DNA of 64,000 nucleotides from Cervus elaphus (Eukaryota; Chordata; Mammalia; Artiodactyla; Cervidae), in the NCBI RefSeq assembly GCF_910594005.1, contig NC_057841.1, positions 9,967,001 through 10,031,000 on the forward strand. Direction: 5' to 3'. Positions within the stretch are counted from its first letter, which is position 1. Every line of letters starts with the position of its first letter. Of the stretch, positions 11,056 through 21,371 are shown piece after piece. Below the pieces are notes generated by a model. It was not told the DNA's origin and did no database searches. It saw nothing but the letters and a program-made list of their open reading frames with translations. The translations under genes and the position numbers were made by a program.

Positions 11056-12411
11056 TATACTGCACTTGCCTGAGTAAAGTTATGCATTGTTATAGGGGAC
11101 AAATTACCCTGTCTGACACCACTTTTCAACCCTATAAAGCATGCTTATTTTTTTGCAGTGACACCTGAACATAAATACAAATGAATACACCTAGTAAGTT
11201 ACATTCTAGGATTTTTTAACATTTATATTACACATAAGAATTATGCCATTTGTCATTACATTTTTTTCTCAGAAGTTGTACTGAAAAACTTTGAAGAAAT
11301 CCATTATTTCTTTCCTAAAATTGATCATTCACTCTTATAGGTACCCAATGAGTGCAGCTTTCAACATATTTTACATTGGATAAAAACCTCCCTTAATGGC
11401 TTAACCTTTTCACAAGATACTTTATCTTGTGCCTTTATAGGCTATAAATGTATTCTATCGGGATGAGATTCATTTACAGCAAAAATAAAATAGAACACAA
11501 AGCAGGTTATGTGTCAGTGCTTTTAATTGTATGGTTTATTTACTAAGGTCCATATAATGTTCTCTGTCAATGAAATTTTGCAATCATTACTGCTGTTGTA
11601 TAGTGGAGATGAAAATAAATTTCCAGGAGTCAAATAGATATGTACTGGCTACACAGCCTTTTAAAAGGAATAATTATCTGTGTTTTGGCATTTTTAAGAG
11701 AGTTATGGCACAATTCCTTCAATATGCCTTGTGGATAGTAGATATTCAGTGGATGCTTTGAGAAGTGTAATCATTTCTCTCCTTACTTTTGACTGATTAT
11801 AGTCAATGACATCTCCTGCATACAAGTGAGATGCTTCCAGCAATTTCTCCTGTTGGAAAGCATGCCTGACAAGAGAATTACTAGCTGGATTTATTGCAGT
11901 TATAGGGTTTCATGATCTAGCTTCTATTTACTCAATGGCTATAACGTCAAAGGCAAGAAATGCCTGTAAAGTGTGTGATATAAACATGCTCTTCAGGAAA
12001 CAAGATTACAGCCACCACAACACACTCATCATTGACTCATGGGCCACCATTCTTATAACAAACCCACTTTAGAGTAATTAGAGCATTGTCATGTTTGAAG
12101 TAGTTTATTTTAAATAAACAAGTTGGATGCTATGAAACTAACTCTAAAGAATATGCACTTTTTTCATTGTATGCTTTATTCAATAAAATGCAAGCTGCAG
12201 AAAATTTTCAAAGACTTTTTAAATTTTGTATCTAAAGAGAAGTACTTTGCTTGGGACAAAAATATTTTTTGAATAAGTGAGTAAACAGAGCTTACAAGTG
12301 AAAAACCTGCTTTTATTTCCTAGTTTGCAAAGCTCAGCATGCTTGATGCTAGAAAGTGAAAGAGGGCCAATAGGTCTTAAACAACTGCATCTGTTTTTAA
12401 GCGCAGTTGCT
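11056..12411. other. unique AT-rich sequence, nothing recognised
   Basis: About 1.35 kb with no recognised family and no credible frame. Confidence 0.5.
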
Positions 12412-12632
12412 GCCATGCCGAGTGGGTCAGTGATAAAGAGCACGCCTGCCAACACAGGAGACACAAGAGATGTGGGTTCAATCCTTGGATGGGGAAGATA
12501 CACTGGAGGAGGAAATGGCAACCCACTCTAGTATTCTTGACTGGAAAATCCCGTGGACAGAGGAGCCTGTAGGCTATAGCTCAGGTGGACACAAAGAATT
12601 GGTCATGACTTAGCGATTGCGCATGCACACAA
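12412..12632 (+). repeat. Bov-tA SINE, diverged head
   Basis: AGTGGGTCAGTGATAAAGAG through GGTTCAATCCTTGGATGGGG, AAATGGCAACCCACTCTAGT and a diverged tail (AAGAATTGGTCATGACTTAG). The first ~12 bp of the consensus head are replaced. Confidence 0.85.
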
Positions 12633-13079
12633 AGATAAACAGGTTACTCTGAACTTTTACAAAACACCCATGAAAGAGAGAACCAGCAGGCAGTTCTACC
12701 TGTTAGTCTTTAAAAAAGATGACAACTCTCTGGTAGTTTCTGACTTGAAGGTTTCCTACAGATTTGAATGAAACTCTAGAATTATTGACAAGATAAATGT
12801 GAGATACTGCTCACTATGGAAGTTAAATGTTTTTAGCTTGAAGAGTACCATGACCTCAGATCTGCCCTAAACATAGCCCAAAAATACAAGGCAAGTCCTC
12901 TGTGCTACTGCTATTGAAAACCATAGCACCCTCCTCACTAAGATGTCTGAAAATGACGTTCTCTATAAGTAGATGCCATGACCTTACTTACTGAGTGAAA
13001 CGGTCTTGGCTACAATAGTCAGGCACTTTCCACTCATTTCAGGTATCTGTTTAAATTCCCAAAGGAGCTCTTTAAAATG
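12633..13079. other. unique sequence, nothing recognised
   Basis: No repeat or gene recognised. Confidence 0.5.
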
Positions 13080-13088
13080 GAACTTTCT

Positions 13089-13230
13089 GCCCTGTGACAA
13101 CTTAGAGGGGTGGGAGGGGAGTTGGAAGAGAGACTCAAGAGAGAGAGGACATATGTCTGATCCATGTGGATATGTGGCAGGCAGCAACACAGTATTGCAA
13201 TTATCCTCCAACTGAATACATTTTTTAAAA
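13089..13230 (+). repeat. L1 3' UTR end, 5'-truncated
   Basis: GGGGTGGGAGGGGAGTTGGA, then GGACATATGTCTGATCCATG, ATGTGGCAGGCAGCAACACA and GCAATTATCCTCCAACTGAA is the ruminant L1 3' UTR ending, followed by a T-run and AAAAA. The 161-residue minus-strand frame at 12984-13469 straddles it and is accidental. Confidence 0.75.
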
Positions 13231-13754
13231 AGTGGTACTTTATAAAAATGACCAAAGAACATGTAGAAAATGTTTGAGCCCACATTTGTAGAAAGTTTGT
13301 TTGGAATCTGGAAATAGGAAGGTGTGAATGAATCTGACTGTATCTGGATAATTTTGCCCAGTGGCCTCAGAAACTGCAATGAAGAGGTCAAGATCACCAT
13401 TAGATCCACGGGAGAAAAGCAGTGGGCAGGGCTTTGTACTTTTCTTCCCAGAATTTTAGAATTCCTCAAGTGTTGGAGTTCTTACTTTCCATCTCAGTAA
13501 CCACATCTGCACATGATTATTGAACAATATATGTCTTTGAATATGCACAAAGGTATGGATGACATTTTATAGTCAAAATATTAATTCCTGACAAATTTTT
13601 TCCTTCAGCTCTCGTAGAAGAAATTACACAAGTGTAAGGCAGTTGAACTCATACTTCTGTAGCCTGGCCTGAGCAGAGTTGTCTACCACTATGTGATTTT
13701 TTAAAATTAGCCTGTCTCTATTCCTAACATCAAAATTTACCTAGTATGAAATTC
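13231..13754. other. unique sequence, nothing recognised
   Basis: No repeat or gene recognised. Confidence 0.5.
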
Positions 13755-13756
13755 AT

Positions 13757-13876
13757 TTTTTTTTAGATCTCACTCTGAGGCATGTGGAATCTTAGTTACC
13801 TGACCAGGGATCAAACCCAGACCCCCTCCATTGGAAGCTCAGAGTCTTAACTCTGGGACCACCAGGGAAGTTCTCT
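13757..13876 (-). repeat. CHR-type SINE (tRNA-Glu derived)
   Basis: Reverse orientation: T-run, GGCATGTGGAATCTTAGTTA, CTGACCAGGGATCAAACCCA, ATTGGAAGCTCAGAGTCTTA, ending GGACCACCAGGGAAGTTC. The GATCAAACCC and ACCACCAGGGAAGT blocks are the tRNA-like B-box and head. Confidence 0.88.
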
Positions 13877-14243
13877 GTATTTCACGTTTTAAAGTTCCTT
13901 ATTCTTAACTGTGCTTAGGGCCTGTACTTTTTGACAAAATGCTGTTAATAGTTGGTAGTTTATTGTATTAGTGTTCAAGCAGATTTATACATGTGTATTT
14001 AAATAGATTATTGTAGCTATCTTTTTAAAAACTGGAGTAATCTTTACCAAATGAATTGTGAATTTCATCTCTACAGGGACAATGAGTAGAAATAGAAGCA
14101 TTTTTAGAAAGGGAGAATTTTCTAGCCACGCCTTCTTAAGTCACATCAAAAAGTTGATCTTATATAACACTTATCAGCCACCTAACAATGCTTTCTTATA
14201 CAATGACAGCAATCCATGCCCTTTAGCATAAGTGCAGAAGTAA
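13877..14243. other. unique sequence, nothing recognised
   Basis: No repeat or gene recognised. Confidence 0.5.
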
Positions 14244-14248
14244 ATGTT

Positions 14249-14645
14249 TGTGAGGCTGTCACGGCTAACGCCATGGCAGGCAGCCTAGATTAGGAGTAGG
14301 CCTGGTTTCCCGGGGTAACATAATTATCAGGCCTCCTGGAGCCAGCCAATCAACATATGCCTAGCCAGAAAAAAGGGAACCTATCAGGGGAAAGCTGAAA
14401 GCCCCACGTTGGGCCAACAAAAATTACCTTGCAACTGTGTAACCAATCCGCTTACGCCAACTACCCACTGTGTAACCAATCTGATTGCGCCAACTACCTG
14501 CTGCTTATTTTGACCTAATAAATACCGGAGAGAACTGGGGCTCGGGAGGCCCTGGCTCGAGTCAGTAATAAATTCCCCTATTGCGAGTTGCATTGTTTCG
14601 AGGAGTCTTCTTTCCCGACCAGGGACTCGGACTACGGGCAGAACA
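14249..14645 (+). mobile_element. solo LTR, gammaretrovirus-like (ERV class I)
   Basis: A 397-bp TG...CA element. The U3 part has two CCAAT boxes in a 33-bp tandem repeat (14434-14466, 14467-14499) and an AATAAATA TATA-like box near 14517. The R region has a GGGGCTC-rich start, an AATAAA signal at 14567-14572 and TTGCGAGTTGCAT just after it. That arrangement resembles the R/U5 of murine-leukemia-type retroviruses. Flanks ATGTT (14244-14248) and GTGTT (14646-14650) agree at 4 of 5 bases, as expected of a target duplication. No internal viral sequence lies on either side, so it is a solo LTR left by recombination. The minus-strand 91-residue frame over it is accidental. The alternative end at 14657 (CCACA) lacks matching flanks. 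Confidence 0.78.
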
Positions 14646-14650
14646 GTGTT

Positions 14651-14951
14651 CTTCCACATTATAATTCATATTGAATTCTATTTACTTTTTCCTCCCTAAA
14701 TCTTCATTCCTTACTCATAAATGAGATTTTAAATAACTAGATAATCTTTAAGGTTTCTTTAAACTCTCAAACTCTGAGATTTTCCATGGAGCCTATAATT
14801 TTATTCTCTAAAAGCTATCTTCCCAAGATTTCCTTCCCAAACCTTGTGTCTGCTTGCCGTCTATTACATTAGTCTTTCACTCAAGCTGTGTAGCATGTGT
14901 ACACAACTTGTAATGTACAATGTGTAATTGTTACAATCTAGTTATCTGTCT
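14651..14951. other. unique sequence, nothing recognised
   Basis: Nothing recognised. Confidence 0.5.
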
Positions 14952-15163
14952 GGGTTTCCTTGGGTGACTGAATAGTAAAGAATCCACCTGCTAATGCAGG
15001 AGACTCAGCTTTGATGCCTGGATGGGGAAGATCCCCTTGTCAAGGAAATAGATACGCTTTCCAGTATTCTTGCCTGGGAAATCCCATGGACAAAAGAACT
15101 TGGTGGGCTATAGTCCATGGGGTCGCAAGAGTCAGACACGACTTAGTAACTAAGCAGTAACAA
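14952..15163 (+). repeat. Bov-tA SINE
   Basis: Diverged full-length copy: GGGTTTCCTTGGGTGACTGA head, GCTTTGATGCCTGGATGGGG, AGTATTCTTGCCTGGGAAAT, and tail GGTCGCAAGAGTCAGACACG. Confidence 0.88.
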
Positions 15164-15591
15164 TTATATGCTATATGTTTTGTCAGTTAAATACATATAC
15201 TACTTTCCCTATACTGCTTGTAATTTAATATGTCTTTCATGATTGAGAAGGTATTTCAAATTCTGCACTCTTTTGAAACTAAAGCTAAAAATATTTTGAC
15301 TACCATTCCCAGTAGTTGTGCAAACATGCAAAATATACGTAAAATTTACAAATATCTCTGTGATAGAGAAGCACAGTTCTTATTGAACTTCGTTTAATAA
15401 GACATAGCTAAGTGAGATGATGATCAGAAGTAAGTCTCCAAAGATACCTCAACACTGCTTTTAAATAGCACAAAAGATTGTCAAAGACTGGTATATCCAA
15501 ACCACTTTGGGTAGAGAATGTGCCCATGTGAGTTTCTTAGCATATAAGTCAAGTCCAACAAAGGTAAAGTGAGATTAAGCAATGCTATCAC
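15164..15591. other. unique sequence, nothing recognised
   Basis: Nothing recognised. Confidence 0.5.
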
Positions 15592-15599
15592 TGAGATCA

Positions 15600-15822
15600 A
15601 GGCTTCTCGGGTGTCTTAGCGGTAAAAGAATCCACCTGCAATTCAGGAGGCCCGGGTGCTGGGTCAGTCCCTGAGTCAAGAAGATCCCCTGGAAAAGGAA
15701 ATGGCAACTCACTCCAGTATCCTTGCCTGGATAATCCCATGGACAAAGGAGTCTGATGGACTACAGTCCATGGGGTCGCAAAGAGTCAGACACGACTGAA
15801 TGACAAACCACGTACCCAACGT
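15600..15822 (+). repeat. Bov-tA SINE with 8-bp target duplication
   Basis: Full-length: GGCTTCTCGGGTGTCTTAGC head, a B-box region with a small insertion (GGGTGCTGGGTCAGTCCCTG), and tail GGGTCGCAAAGAGTCAGACA. Flanked by TGAGATCA at 15592-15599 and 15823-15830. Confidence 0.9.
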
Positions 15823-15830
15823 TGAGATCA

Positions 15831-16344
15831 CAAAAACATCAAGGTAAAAAGTCACTACATAAATGCAGCCATTTAGCCTCTTGGTGCATAAATGAAGAAG
15901 CATGTTGTCAGCAGAAGATGATAAATAAGATTTTTTGCATGTTACTGTAGCATACAATGTGTACTTTATTCAACATAACATAGCATAACATATGAGCACA
16001 TTTTATATGTAGCAAAAAGAAACACTGAATTATTTTATCAAATGCCAGAGTCTATTTCTACTCATTTTCACCGAATCTGTAAAATAAAATTACATAGTAG
16101 AAAGCCTTCTTTTCAAACAATGTGACTACAGGAAAAGCAGAAGGCAAATTTTCGTATTACTGAACCATAAAATGTGTGCACCGTCACAGGTGAATGAAGC
16201 CCCCAGGAAGTATTTAATAAGACCAAATTTCTGTTCCTTACTGCTGTTTTTCTCCTGTAGAAGATACTATGCAATCCAGAAAAGACATTGCCCTTTCAAG
16301 CTAAACTGCAGCTGACACCAACATGAGAGTCTATTCAGAGACCT
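15831..16344. other. unique sequence, nothing recognised
   Basis: Nothing recognised. Confidence 0.5.
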
Positions 16345-16475
16345 TTATTTTTTTTTTTAAAGTTAGACTTTATTATTGACCATGGTTTTAGGTTCACAGC
16401 AAAAGTGAGCATAGATTTTCCATATGCCTCCTTCCCCTGCACACACATAACCTTTCCCATCTTCCAAATATCCCA
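16345..16475 (-). repeat. old L1 3'-end remnant
   Basis: T-run, AAAGTTAGACTTTATTATTG, GGTTTTAGGTTCACAGCAAA and AAGTGAGCATAGATTTTCCA, followed by a C-rich CACACACATAACC segment. It resembles the reverse complement of a mammalian-wide L1 3' UTR. Assigned by eye. Confidence 0.5.
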
Positions 16476-16485
16476 CCCTTCTGTT

Positions 16486-16661
16486 AATATCTATCTATCC
16501 ATCCATCTTTTCATCTCTATCATCTATTTATCCACCCATCTATCAATCCATCTATCCATTTATTCATCTCCATCTACCTATCTATATATTTACTCAGCCA
16601 TCTATCTATCTATCCATCCCTCTATCTGTCTATCTATCTGATCTGTATCTGTCTATCCAAA
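16486..16661. repeat. imperfect (TATC)n / (ATCC)n microsatellite
   Basis: About 175 bp of interrupted CTAT/CCAT tetranucleotides with TTTA and CTGT interruptions. The impurity suggests an old array. The 78-residue + frame over it (rich in Ile, Ser, Leu, His) is a translation of the repeat. Confidence 0.9.
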
Positions 16662-16875
16662 AAAAAGAGAGAGGGGAAAGAGATAATTACAAAATAGTGA
16701 CTGCCAGAATAAATTAAGAAAACGGTTTGTCTACAAGTCTCTGTGAAGTTGTGCTTTATAAGTTCAAAGTACTATCATAAGAGAATCTTTATACTTTTAA
16801 ATATTTTTATGATGTGAACCATTTTTAAAGTCTCTATTGAATTTGTCACAACATTGCTTCTGTTTTATGTTTTGG

Positions 16876-17000
16876 ATTTTTTTTTTTTTTTTTTTTGGCT
16901 TCAGGGCTTGTGGTATCTTAGCTCCCCAACCAGAGATCAAAGCTGCATCCTCTGCATTGGAAGGTGAAGTCTTAACCACTGGGCCACCAGGGACATCCCC
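16876..17000 (-). repeat. CHR-type SINE
   Basis: Begins with a long T-run (16876-16897), then GGCTTCAGGGCTTGTGGTAT, CCCCAACCAGAGATCAAAGC, ATTGGAAGGTGAAGTCTTAA and CCACTGGGCCACCAGGGACA. The long poly-T is the A tail of the minus-strand element. Confidence 0.9.
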
Positions 17001-17175
17001 ACAATATAATCTTCAATAGTCTTTCTGTAGAATTCTGATTTGTTTTACATTTGTTATAAAATTTTAGAATCTGAAATGTTTAAAGCCTGTAAAGAATAAT
17101 GGAAGCTGTGATGCTCCGTATTGCCACTTCATCAGTTTACAGGGTGCTTTGAGACAAAAGCAAACTGCTGCCGTT

Positions 17176-17379
17176 GTGGGTTAGTCACAGTCATGTCCCG
17201 CTGTTTCCAACCCATGGACTGTAGCCCACCAGGCTCCTTTGTCCATGGGATTTTCTGGGCAAAGATACTAGAGTGAGTAGTTATTTCCTTCTCAAGGGGA
17301 TCTTCCTGACCTAGAGATCGGACCTACATCTCCTTCATTGCAGGCAGATTCTTTACCACTGAGCCACCAGGGAAGTCCA
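17176..17379 (-). repeat. Bov-tA SINE
   Basis: Reverse orientation: TTAGTCACAGTCATGTCCCG, CCCATGGACTGTAGCCCACC, a diverged GAGTGAGTAGTTATTTCCTT centre and the head CCACTGAGCCACCAGGGAAG. Confidence 0.9.
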
Positions 17380-17596
17380 AGATAGTGTAGATTATTTAAA
17401 ATTCCTTCCTAGTTACTGGCATATACTGTGATTGCACTCTGAATTTTGTGATTTCTGACTCAGTGCTTGGTTTTTATAGCCAGGTACCCTACTGTAGACA
17501 GTACTCTAATTAAATACATTATGTTTGCGTTCCAGCTACAAAAGTCTACATCTTATTTTAAACATCTTTAAATGGTCTTATAAAAACTGTGAGAAG

Positions 17597-17603
<7 letters not shown>

Positions 17604-17638
<35 letters not shown>
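17604..17638. repeat. (GT)n microsatellite
   Basis: About 17 uninterrupted GT units, flanked by ATATAT on both sides. Long and pure enough to be polymorphic. Confidence 0.95.
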
Positions 17639-17645
<7 letters not shown>

Positions 17646-17659
17646 AAATTACCAAAAGC

Positions 17660-18106
17660 AGATTTTTTTTTGACCACTTAAAATAAATGTTGGTAGTTTA
17701 AAATGCCTAAAATATAAAATGTATGTGTAATACTACAGAGGCTGTGATGTTTATTTAGAAGCAATCATGTTACTCCAAAAAACATGGTTATGCAATAAAT
17801 GATGACATATGCGAATAAACAGTGAACTTGCTTTTCAAAGACAATTAGATCAACTTGTTTGGAAATAACTCCTTTCAAACTCAAAGGAGATTATCATATT
17901 CATGACTTGTGCAAGAAGGAAAAAAAATCTGATTTGAAAGTCTCATTTAATTTTACCCAGGAAAAAAAAAAAAAAACCTAGAGAAATGAATAAGCAGAGA
18001 AATGAGTAAGCGAAAAAATGTTCCAATTTCCTTTTGATAATTTATTAAAGAATATCAACTTAGAAAGGTCAGAATGAGCATATTTGTTGAAGCTCAAGAA
18101 AGGTGA
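17660..18106. other. unique AT-rich sequence
   Basis: No repeat family recognised. It holds a 15-bp poly-A near 17962-17976 and the near-duplicate AGAGAAATGAATAAGC / AGAGAAATGAGTAAGC at 17981-18011. Confidence 0.5.
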
Positions 18107-18107
18107 G

Positions 18108-18393
18108 TGCAATGGACTAAATGTTTGTACTTCTCCAAAATTCATATGTTGATGCTCTAATTAGAAGCCTGATGCTATATGATGTCCCTTGGGAGGTACT
18201 TAGATTATGCTATGAGCCTATGATAGGATTAGTGTCCTTAAAGGATAAGAAGTGACCAGGGCTCTCTCTCCATAACATGAGAACAGCTAGAAGGTGACCT
18301 GCTGAAGCAGGAAACAGAACTGTGAGGAATAAATCTATTTTTTTAAATGACTAATCTATTGTACTTTGTTATAGCAGCCTGAGCTAACAAAAT
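18108..18393 (+). mobile_element. old MaLR-type LTR (MST/MLT-like)
   Basis: Reads from GGACTAAATGTTTGTACTTC and AAATTCATATGTTGATGCTC through GGATTAGTGTCCTTAAAGGA and GAACTGTGAGGAATAAATCT to the end TTGTTATAGCAGCCTGAGCT. The AATAAA and TGTTATAGCAGC blocks are the usual 3' end of ERVL-MaLR LTRs. Exact subfamily not assigned. Confidence 0.78.
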
Positions 18394-18514
18394 GGAGAGC
18401 TATTAAGATAATTATTTGCTCTCAAATAAATATAATTGGGGGGGTGAAACATAATTTAGCTCCAAATTACTGGGACAAATGATCAGCCATGGGAATGATA
18501 AATCTTTTTCTTTT

Positions 18515-18800
18515 TTTTACATTTCATTTTTTTCAATTTTATTGAAGTGTAATTTTGCCTGGAGAATTCCATGGACAGAGAAGCCAGGCAGGCAGCAGTC
18601 CACAGAGTCGCAGAGTCAGACATGACTGAGTAACTGAGCACACACACAGAATTGTATGCAATAAAGGCACCATTTTAGGGATACATTTAGATGAGTTTTA
18701 GCAAATGTATGCACCACATAACCATCAGTGCATCAGGATATAGAACATTCTCATCAGCCCTGGGAGGGTCCTTCATATCCTTTTGCAATTAATCCTTACC
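18515..18800 (-). repeat. old L1 remnant interrupted by a SINE fragment
   Basis: TTTATTGAAGTGTAATTT at the left and, after the SINE piece, GATGAGTTTTAGCAAATGTA, CCACATAACCATCAGTGCAT and GGATATAGAACATTCTCATC at the right. The order matches the reverse complement of an L1M-type 3' UTR. A 3'-only Bov-tA fragment sits inside it. Confidence 0.62.
18553..18648 (+). repeat. Bov-tA SINE, 3' half only
   Basis: Starts at TTGCCTGGAGAATTCCATGG and runs to CAGACATGACTGAGTAACTG and a CACACACA end. The tRNA-like half is missing, as in a 5'-truncated reverse-transcription product. Confidence 0.85.
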
Positions 18801-19469
18801 TCCACTCCAAGTGTTTAGGCAGACACAAAAGTAGCCAGTGCCTGAGTTTAGGGCAAAATCCTGGGACCTGGGATCTGTGTGGAGGTCCAGGAGGCTGGAT
18901 CGACGTGAGAGAGGGGGACACAGGGGTGGTGAGAGCAAACGTGGGCCAGGGAGCAGATCACACTCCTCCAGGACGTCTTTGTAAGGTTTTAGACTTTTCC
19001 TGAGTCAAGGGGAAAGTCAGTGCATGACTTTTACGTAGAGAAATGTTGTAATTGGCTTTGTCTTTACAGGAGCAGCAGTTAGAAGCAGGGAGAAGAGATT
19101 TAGGGGGATGGGATGATGATGGTGGCAGATGAAATGGAGACAAGCAGGTGACATTTTGGAAAATGTATCATTGCTCTATAAAACTGAACCAAAAAGCAAG
19201 TGGCTTGTTGGAGTTAAGGTTAGGGTGAGTTGGAGTTAAGTTTATGGATGCTTCAACCTGGTGAACTTGCTGTAAGATCATGATGTTATGTATGTATTTG
19301 ATCAGTCACCATGTTCAGTATTTTGTCAATCACTTTTCTAGGTATTTCAGTAAAGGTATTTTTTAGATGAAAGTAACATTTAATCAGTAAGCTTTGAGTA
19401 AAGCCAATAACTTTTTAAATTGTAGTGGACTTGATCAAATCAGTTGAGTTTTCCAAAAGAGGAGGGAAT
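18801..19469. other. unique sequence, nothing recognised
   Basis: GC is higher at 18830-18970. A 91-residue + frame (18728-19003) begins inside the old L1 and shows no domain. Confidence 0.45.
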
Positions 19470-19570
19470 TCTTCCAACAGGTGGCCCTCAGCTTGAACTG
19501 CTGTCCCTCCAGGTCTGCAGCCTGCTTGTTCCCCATCCTGCAGATTTTGGATTTGCCAGCCTCTGCAATC

Positions 19571-20099
19571 CTTGGAAGAAAAGCTATTAAAAGCCTAAAT
19601 AGCATATTAAAAAGCAGAGACATCACCTTGCCTACAAAGGTCTATATAGTCAAAGCTATGGTTTTTCCAGTAGTCAGGCATAGATGTGAGAGTCGGACCA
19701 TAAAGAAGGCTAAGTGCTGAAGAATTGATGCTTTTGAACTGTGGTGTTGGAGAAGACTCTTGAGAGTGCCTTGGACTGCCAGGAGAGCAAACCAGTCCAT
19801 CCTAAAGGAAATCAGTCCTGAATATTCATTGGAAGGGCTGATGCTGAAGCTGAAGCTCCAATACTTTGGCCACTTATTGAGAAGAGCCAACTCCTTGGAG
19901 AAGACTCCAATGCTGGGAGAGATTGAGGGCAGGAGAAGAAGCGGGCAACAGACAATGTGATGGTTGGATGGCATCATTGACTCGATGAACATGAGTTTGA
20001 ACAAACCCCAGGAGATAGTGAAGGACAAGGAAGCCTGGACATGCTGCAGCTCATGGGGTCTCAGAGTCAGACAGGACTGAGGGACTAAACAGCATCAAG
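19571..20099 (+). mobile_element. BovB LINE, 3' end only
   Basis: Starts inside the C-terminal coding region (AGCATATTAAAAAGCAGAGA, CTATGGTTTTTCCAGTAGTC, TTGAACTGTGGTGTTGGAGA) and runs to the 3' tail (TCTCAGAGTCAGACAGGACT). Flanking AATCCT at 19567-19572 and 20100-20105 may be a short target duplication. It carries 66- to 79-residue remnants of the BovB C-terminus, and the 128-residue minus frame is a shadow. Confidence 0.93.
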
Positions 20100-20144
20100 A
20101 ATCCTGTGAACCAGTTCCTTGAAAGACATCTCTCTCTTTGTGTA

Positions 20145-20364
20145 TACGGTCGACCCTTGATCAGCTCAGGGGTTAGGGGTGCAGGACCTCCCCAAAGTAA
20201 AAAATCCACACATAACTTATGTCCACTCTCAGTATCCAAGATTCTGCATTCTTTGATCCACCAACATCAGACCATGGAGTACTGTAGTATTTATTATTGA
20301 AAAAAATTCCACATAGAAGTGGGCCCACACAGTTGAGACCTGTGTTGTTTAAGGATCAACTGTA
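20145..20364. mobile_element. MER2/Tigger-type DNA transposon (non-autonomous)
   Basis: Body 20147-20362, flanked by TA on both sides as for Tc1/mariner elements. The ends are inverted: CGGTCGACCCTTGATCA on the left, and on the right AAGGATCAACTG, whose complement is CAGTTGATCCTT. Internal text (GGGGTTAGGGGTGCAGGACC, AATCCACACATAACTTATGT) matches the MER2/Tigger2 group. At about 216 bp it encodes no transposase. Confidence 0.85.
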
Positions 20365-20414
20365 TGTATTATGTCATGTCAGTTGGGTTTCTCTGGGAAA
20401 CTCTAATACACAGT

Positions 20415-21025
20415 CTTTGGTATACTGCAGATTAGAGGTACCTGGAGAGGTGAGCATAGCAAAAACCTTACCCTGAATTGTGTCCCTTATTATTGACCTC
20501 CTGAGGCGTGTTGGAACTTGATTAGGTTCCTGGGGATGTGGCAGAAGGAAAGAAAATGATGCGATCCCTGTCCAACTTTCCCAGTGATCGCACTTTGGAC
20601 TGTGCGTTGAACACTGTACATTTCAGGTTCTTAATTTAAAAATAGGGATATGACTAAACTCATTCAGTTGTTGAGAACTTTAAATGTCATAATGCATATA
20701 AAGTATTTAGTGGTGAACCAGGCTCAAAATGAGCTCTTTAAAATGACAGTGTTATTATTACTGTCTCCCACTCAAAGGGCATTATGTGGCTGCCATGACT
20801 GTTAACAGTACAAGTGGTAATAACAGTCAAAGAGATAATAATACCTTGCACTGACTTGACTCACTTAACATTTTAAAGAACTTTCATATATTATTCATTA
20901 TTATGCCACTGATAACCTGTGTAGATTATTGTGCTTTTCATGTCAATGGAAACCAGAAAAATGTTACATGATTTTATCCTTAATTAAGTGTAGGGAGGTA
21001 TCTGGCTGTATATGCACATCTAACC
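20415..21025. other. mostly unique sequence with a possible MIR remnant
   Basis: 20635-20740 (AAATAGGGATATGACTAAAC, TAAATGTCATAATGCATATA, AAGTATTTAG) looks like the 3' half of a MIR on the + strand, and 20830-20950 has a MIR- or L2-like ring. Both are weak. Nothing else recognised. Confidence 0.3.
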
Positions 21026-21029
21026 TTCT

Positions 21030-21236
21030 GCGTGTGTGTGTTAGTCAGGTAGTCGTATCTGACTCTTTGTGATCCTATGGACTGTAGCCCACTAGGCTCC
21101 TCTGTCCATGGGATTCTCCAGGCAAAAATGCTGGAGTGGGTTGCCCTTACCTTCTCAAGGGTTTCTTCCCAACCCAGGGATTGAACCCAGTTCTCCTGAT
21201 TACAGGCAGACTCTACCGTCTGAGTCATGAGGCACA
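21030..21236 (-). repeat. Bov-tA SINE
   Basis: Reverse orientation: GTTAGTCAGGTAGTCGTATC, ATGGACTGTAGCCCACTAGG, CTGGAGTGGGTTGCCCTTAC, CCCAGGGATTGAACCCAGTT, ending CTGAGTCATGAGGCA. The usual GGGAAGCC end is altered. Confidence 0.9.
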
Positions 21237-21371
21237 CAGTGGATAAAATTTTATTTGGCTTCTATAATGAGTAATCAGCGTTCAAATAAGTATGATAGCA
21301 CCAGAAACTGATGTTGTATGAGGAAAATGTTTTTTAAAAAAGAAGAGTATATGATTTCTTTAAGAATATTT

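Larger units (their letters stand above)
19470..20414 (+). mobile_element. old LTR-like repeat, split by BovB and MER2/Tigger
   Basis: Three separated blocks read as one repeat: 19470-19570 (CTGCAGATTTTGGATTTGCC, GCCTCTGCAATC), 20099-20146 (CCTGTGAACCAGTTCCTTGA, CATCTCTCTCTTTGTGTA) and 20363-20414 (GTTGGGTTTCTCTGGGAAAC, TCTAATACACA). Joined, they follow a common mammalian repeat whose 3' part has GTGTGAGCCAATTCCTTA and TTTCTCTGGAGAACCCTGAC. I infer an LTR. The class is not assigned. Confidence 0.5.

Noticed and set aside
12984..13469. 161-residue minus-strand frame, the second longest non-BovB candidate
   Set aside because: It crosses an L1 3' UTR fragment (13089-13230) on the other strand and unique DNA, with no coherent domain. 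Accidental.
14384..14659. 91-residue minus-strand frame over the solo LTR
   Set aside because: Antisense to the LTR regulatory region. No viral or cellular protein similarity visible.
16405..16641. 78-residue + frame rich in Ile/Ser/His
   Set aside because: Translation of the tetranucleotide microsatellite.
16486..16661. Regularly spaced repeats suggesting a CRISPR-like array
   Set aside because: They are interrupted CTAT/CCAT tetranucleotides, a microsatellite with no unique spacers, in a vertebrate genome.
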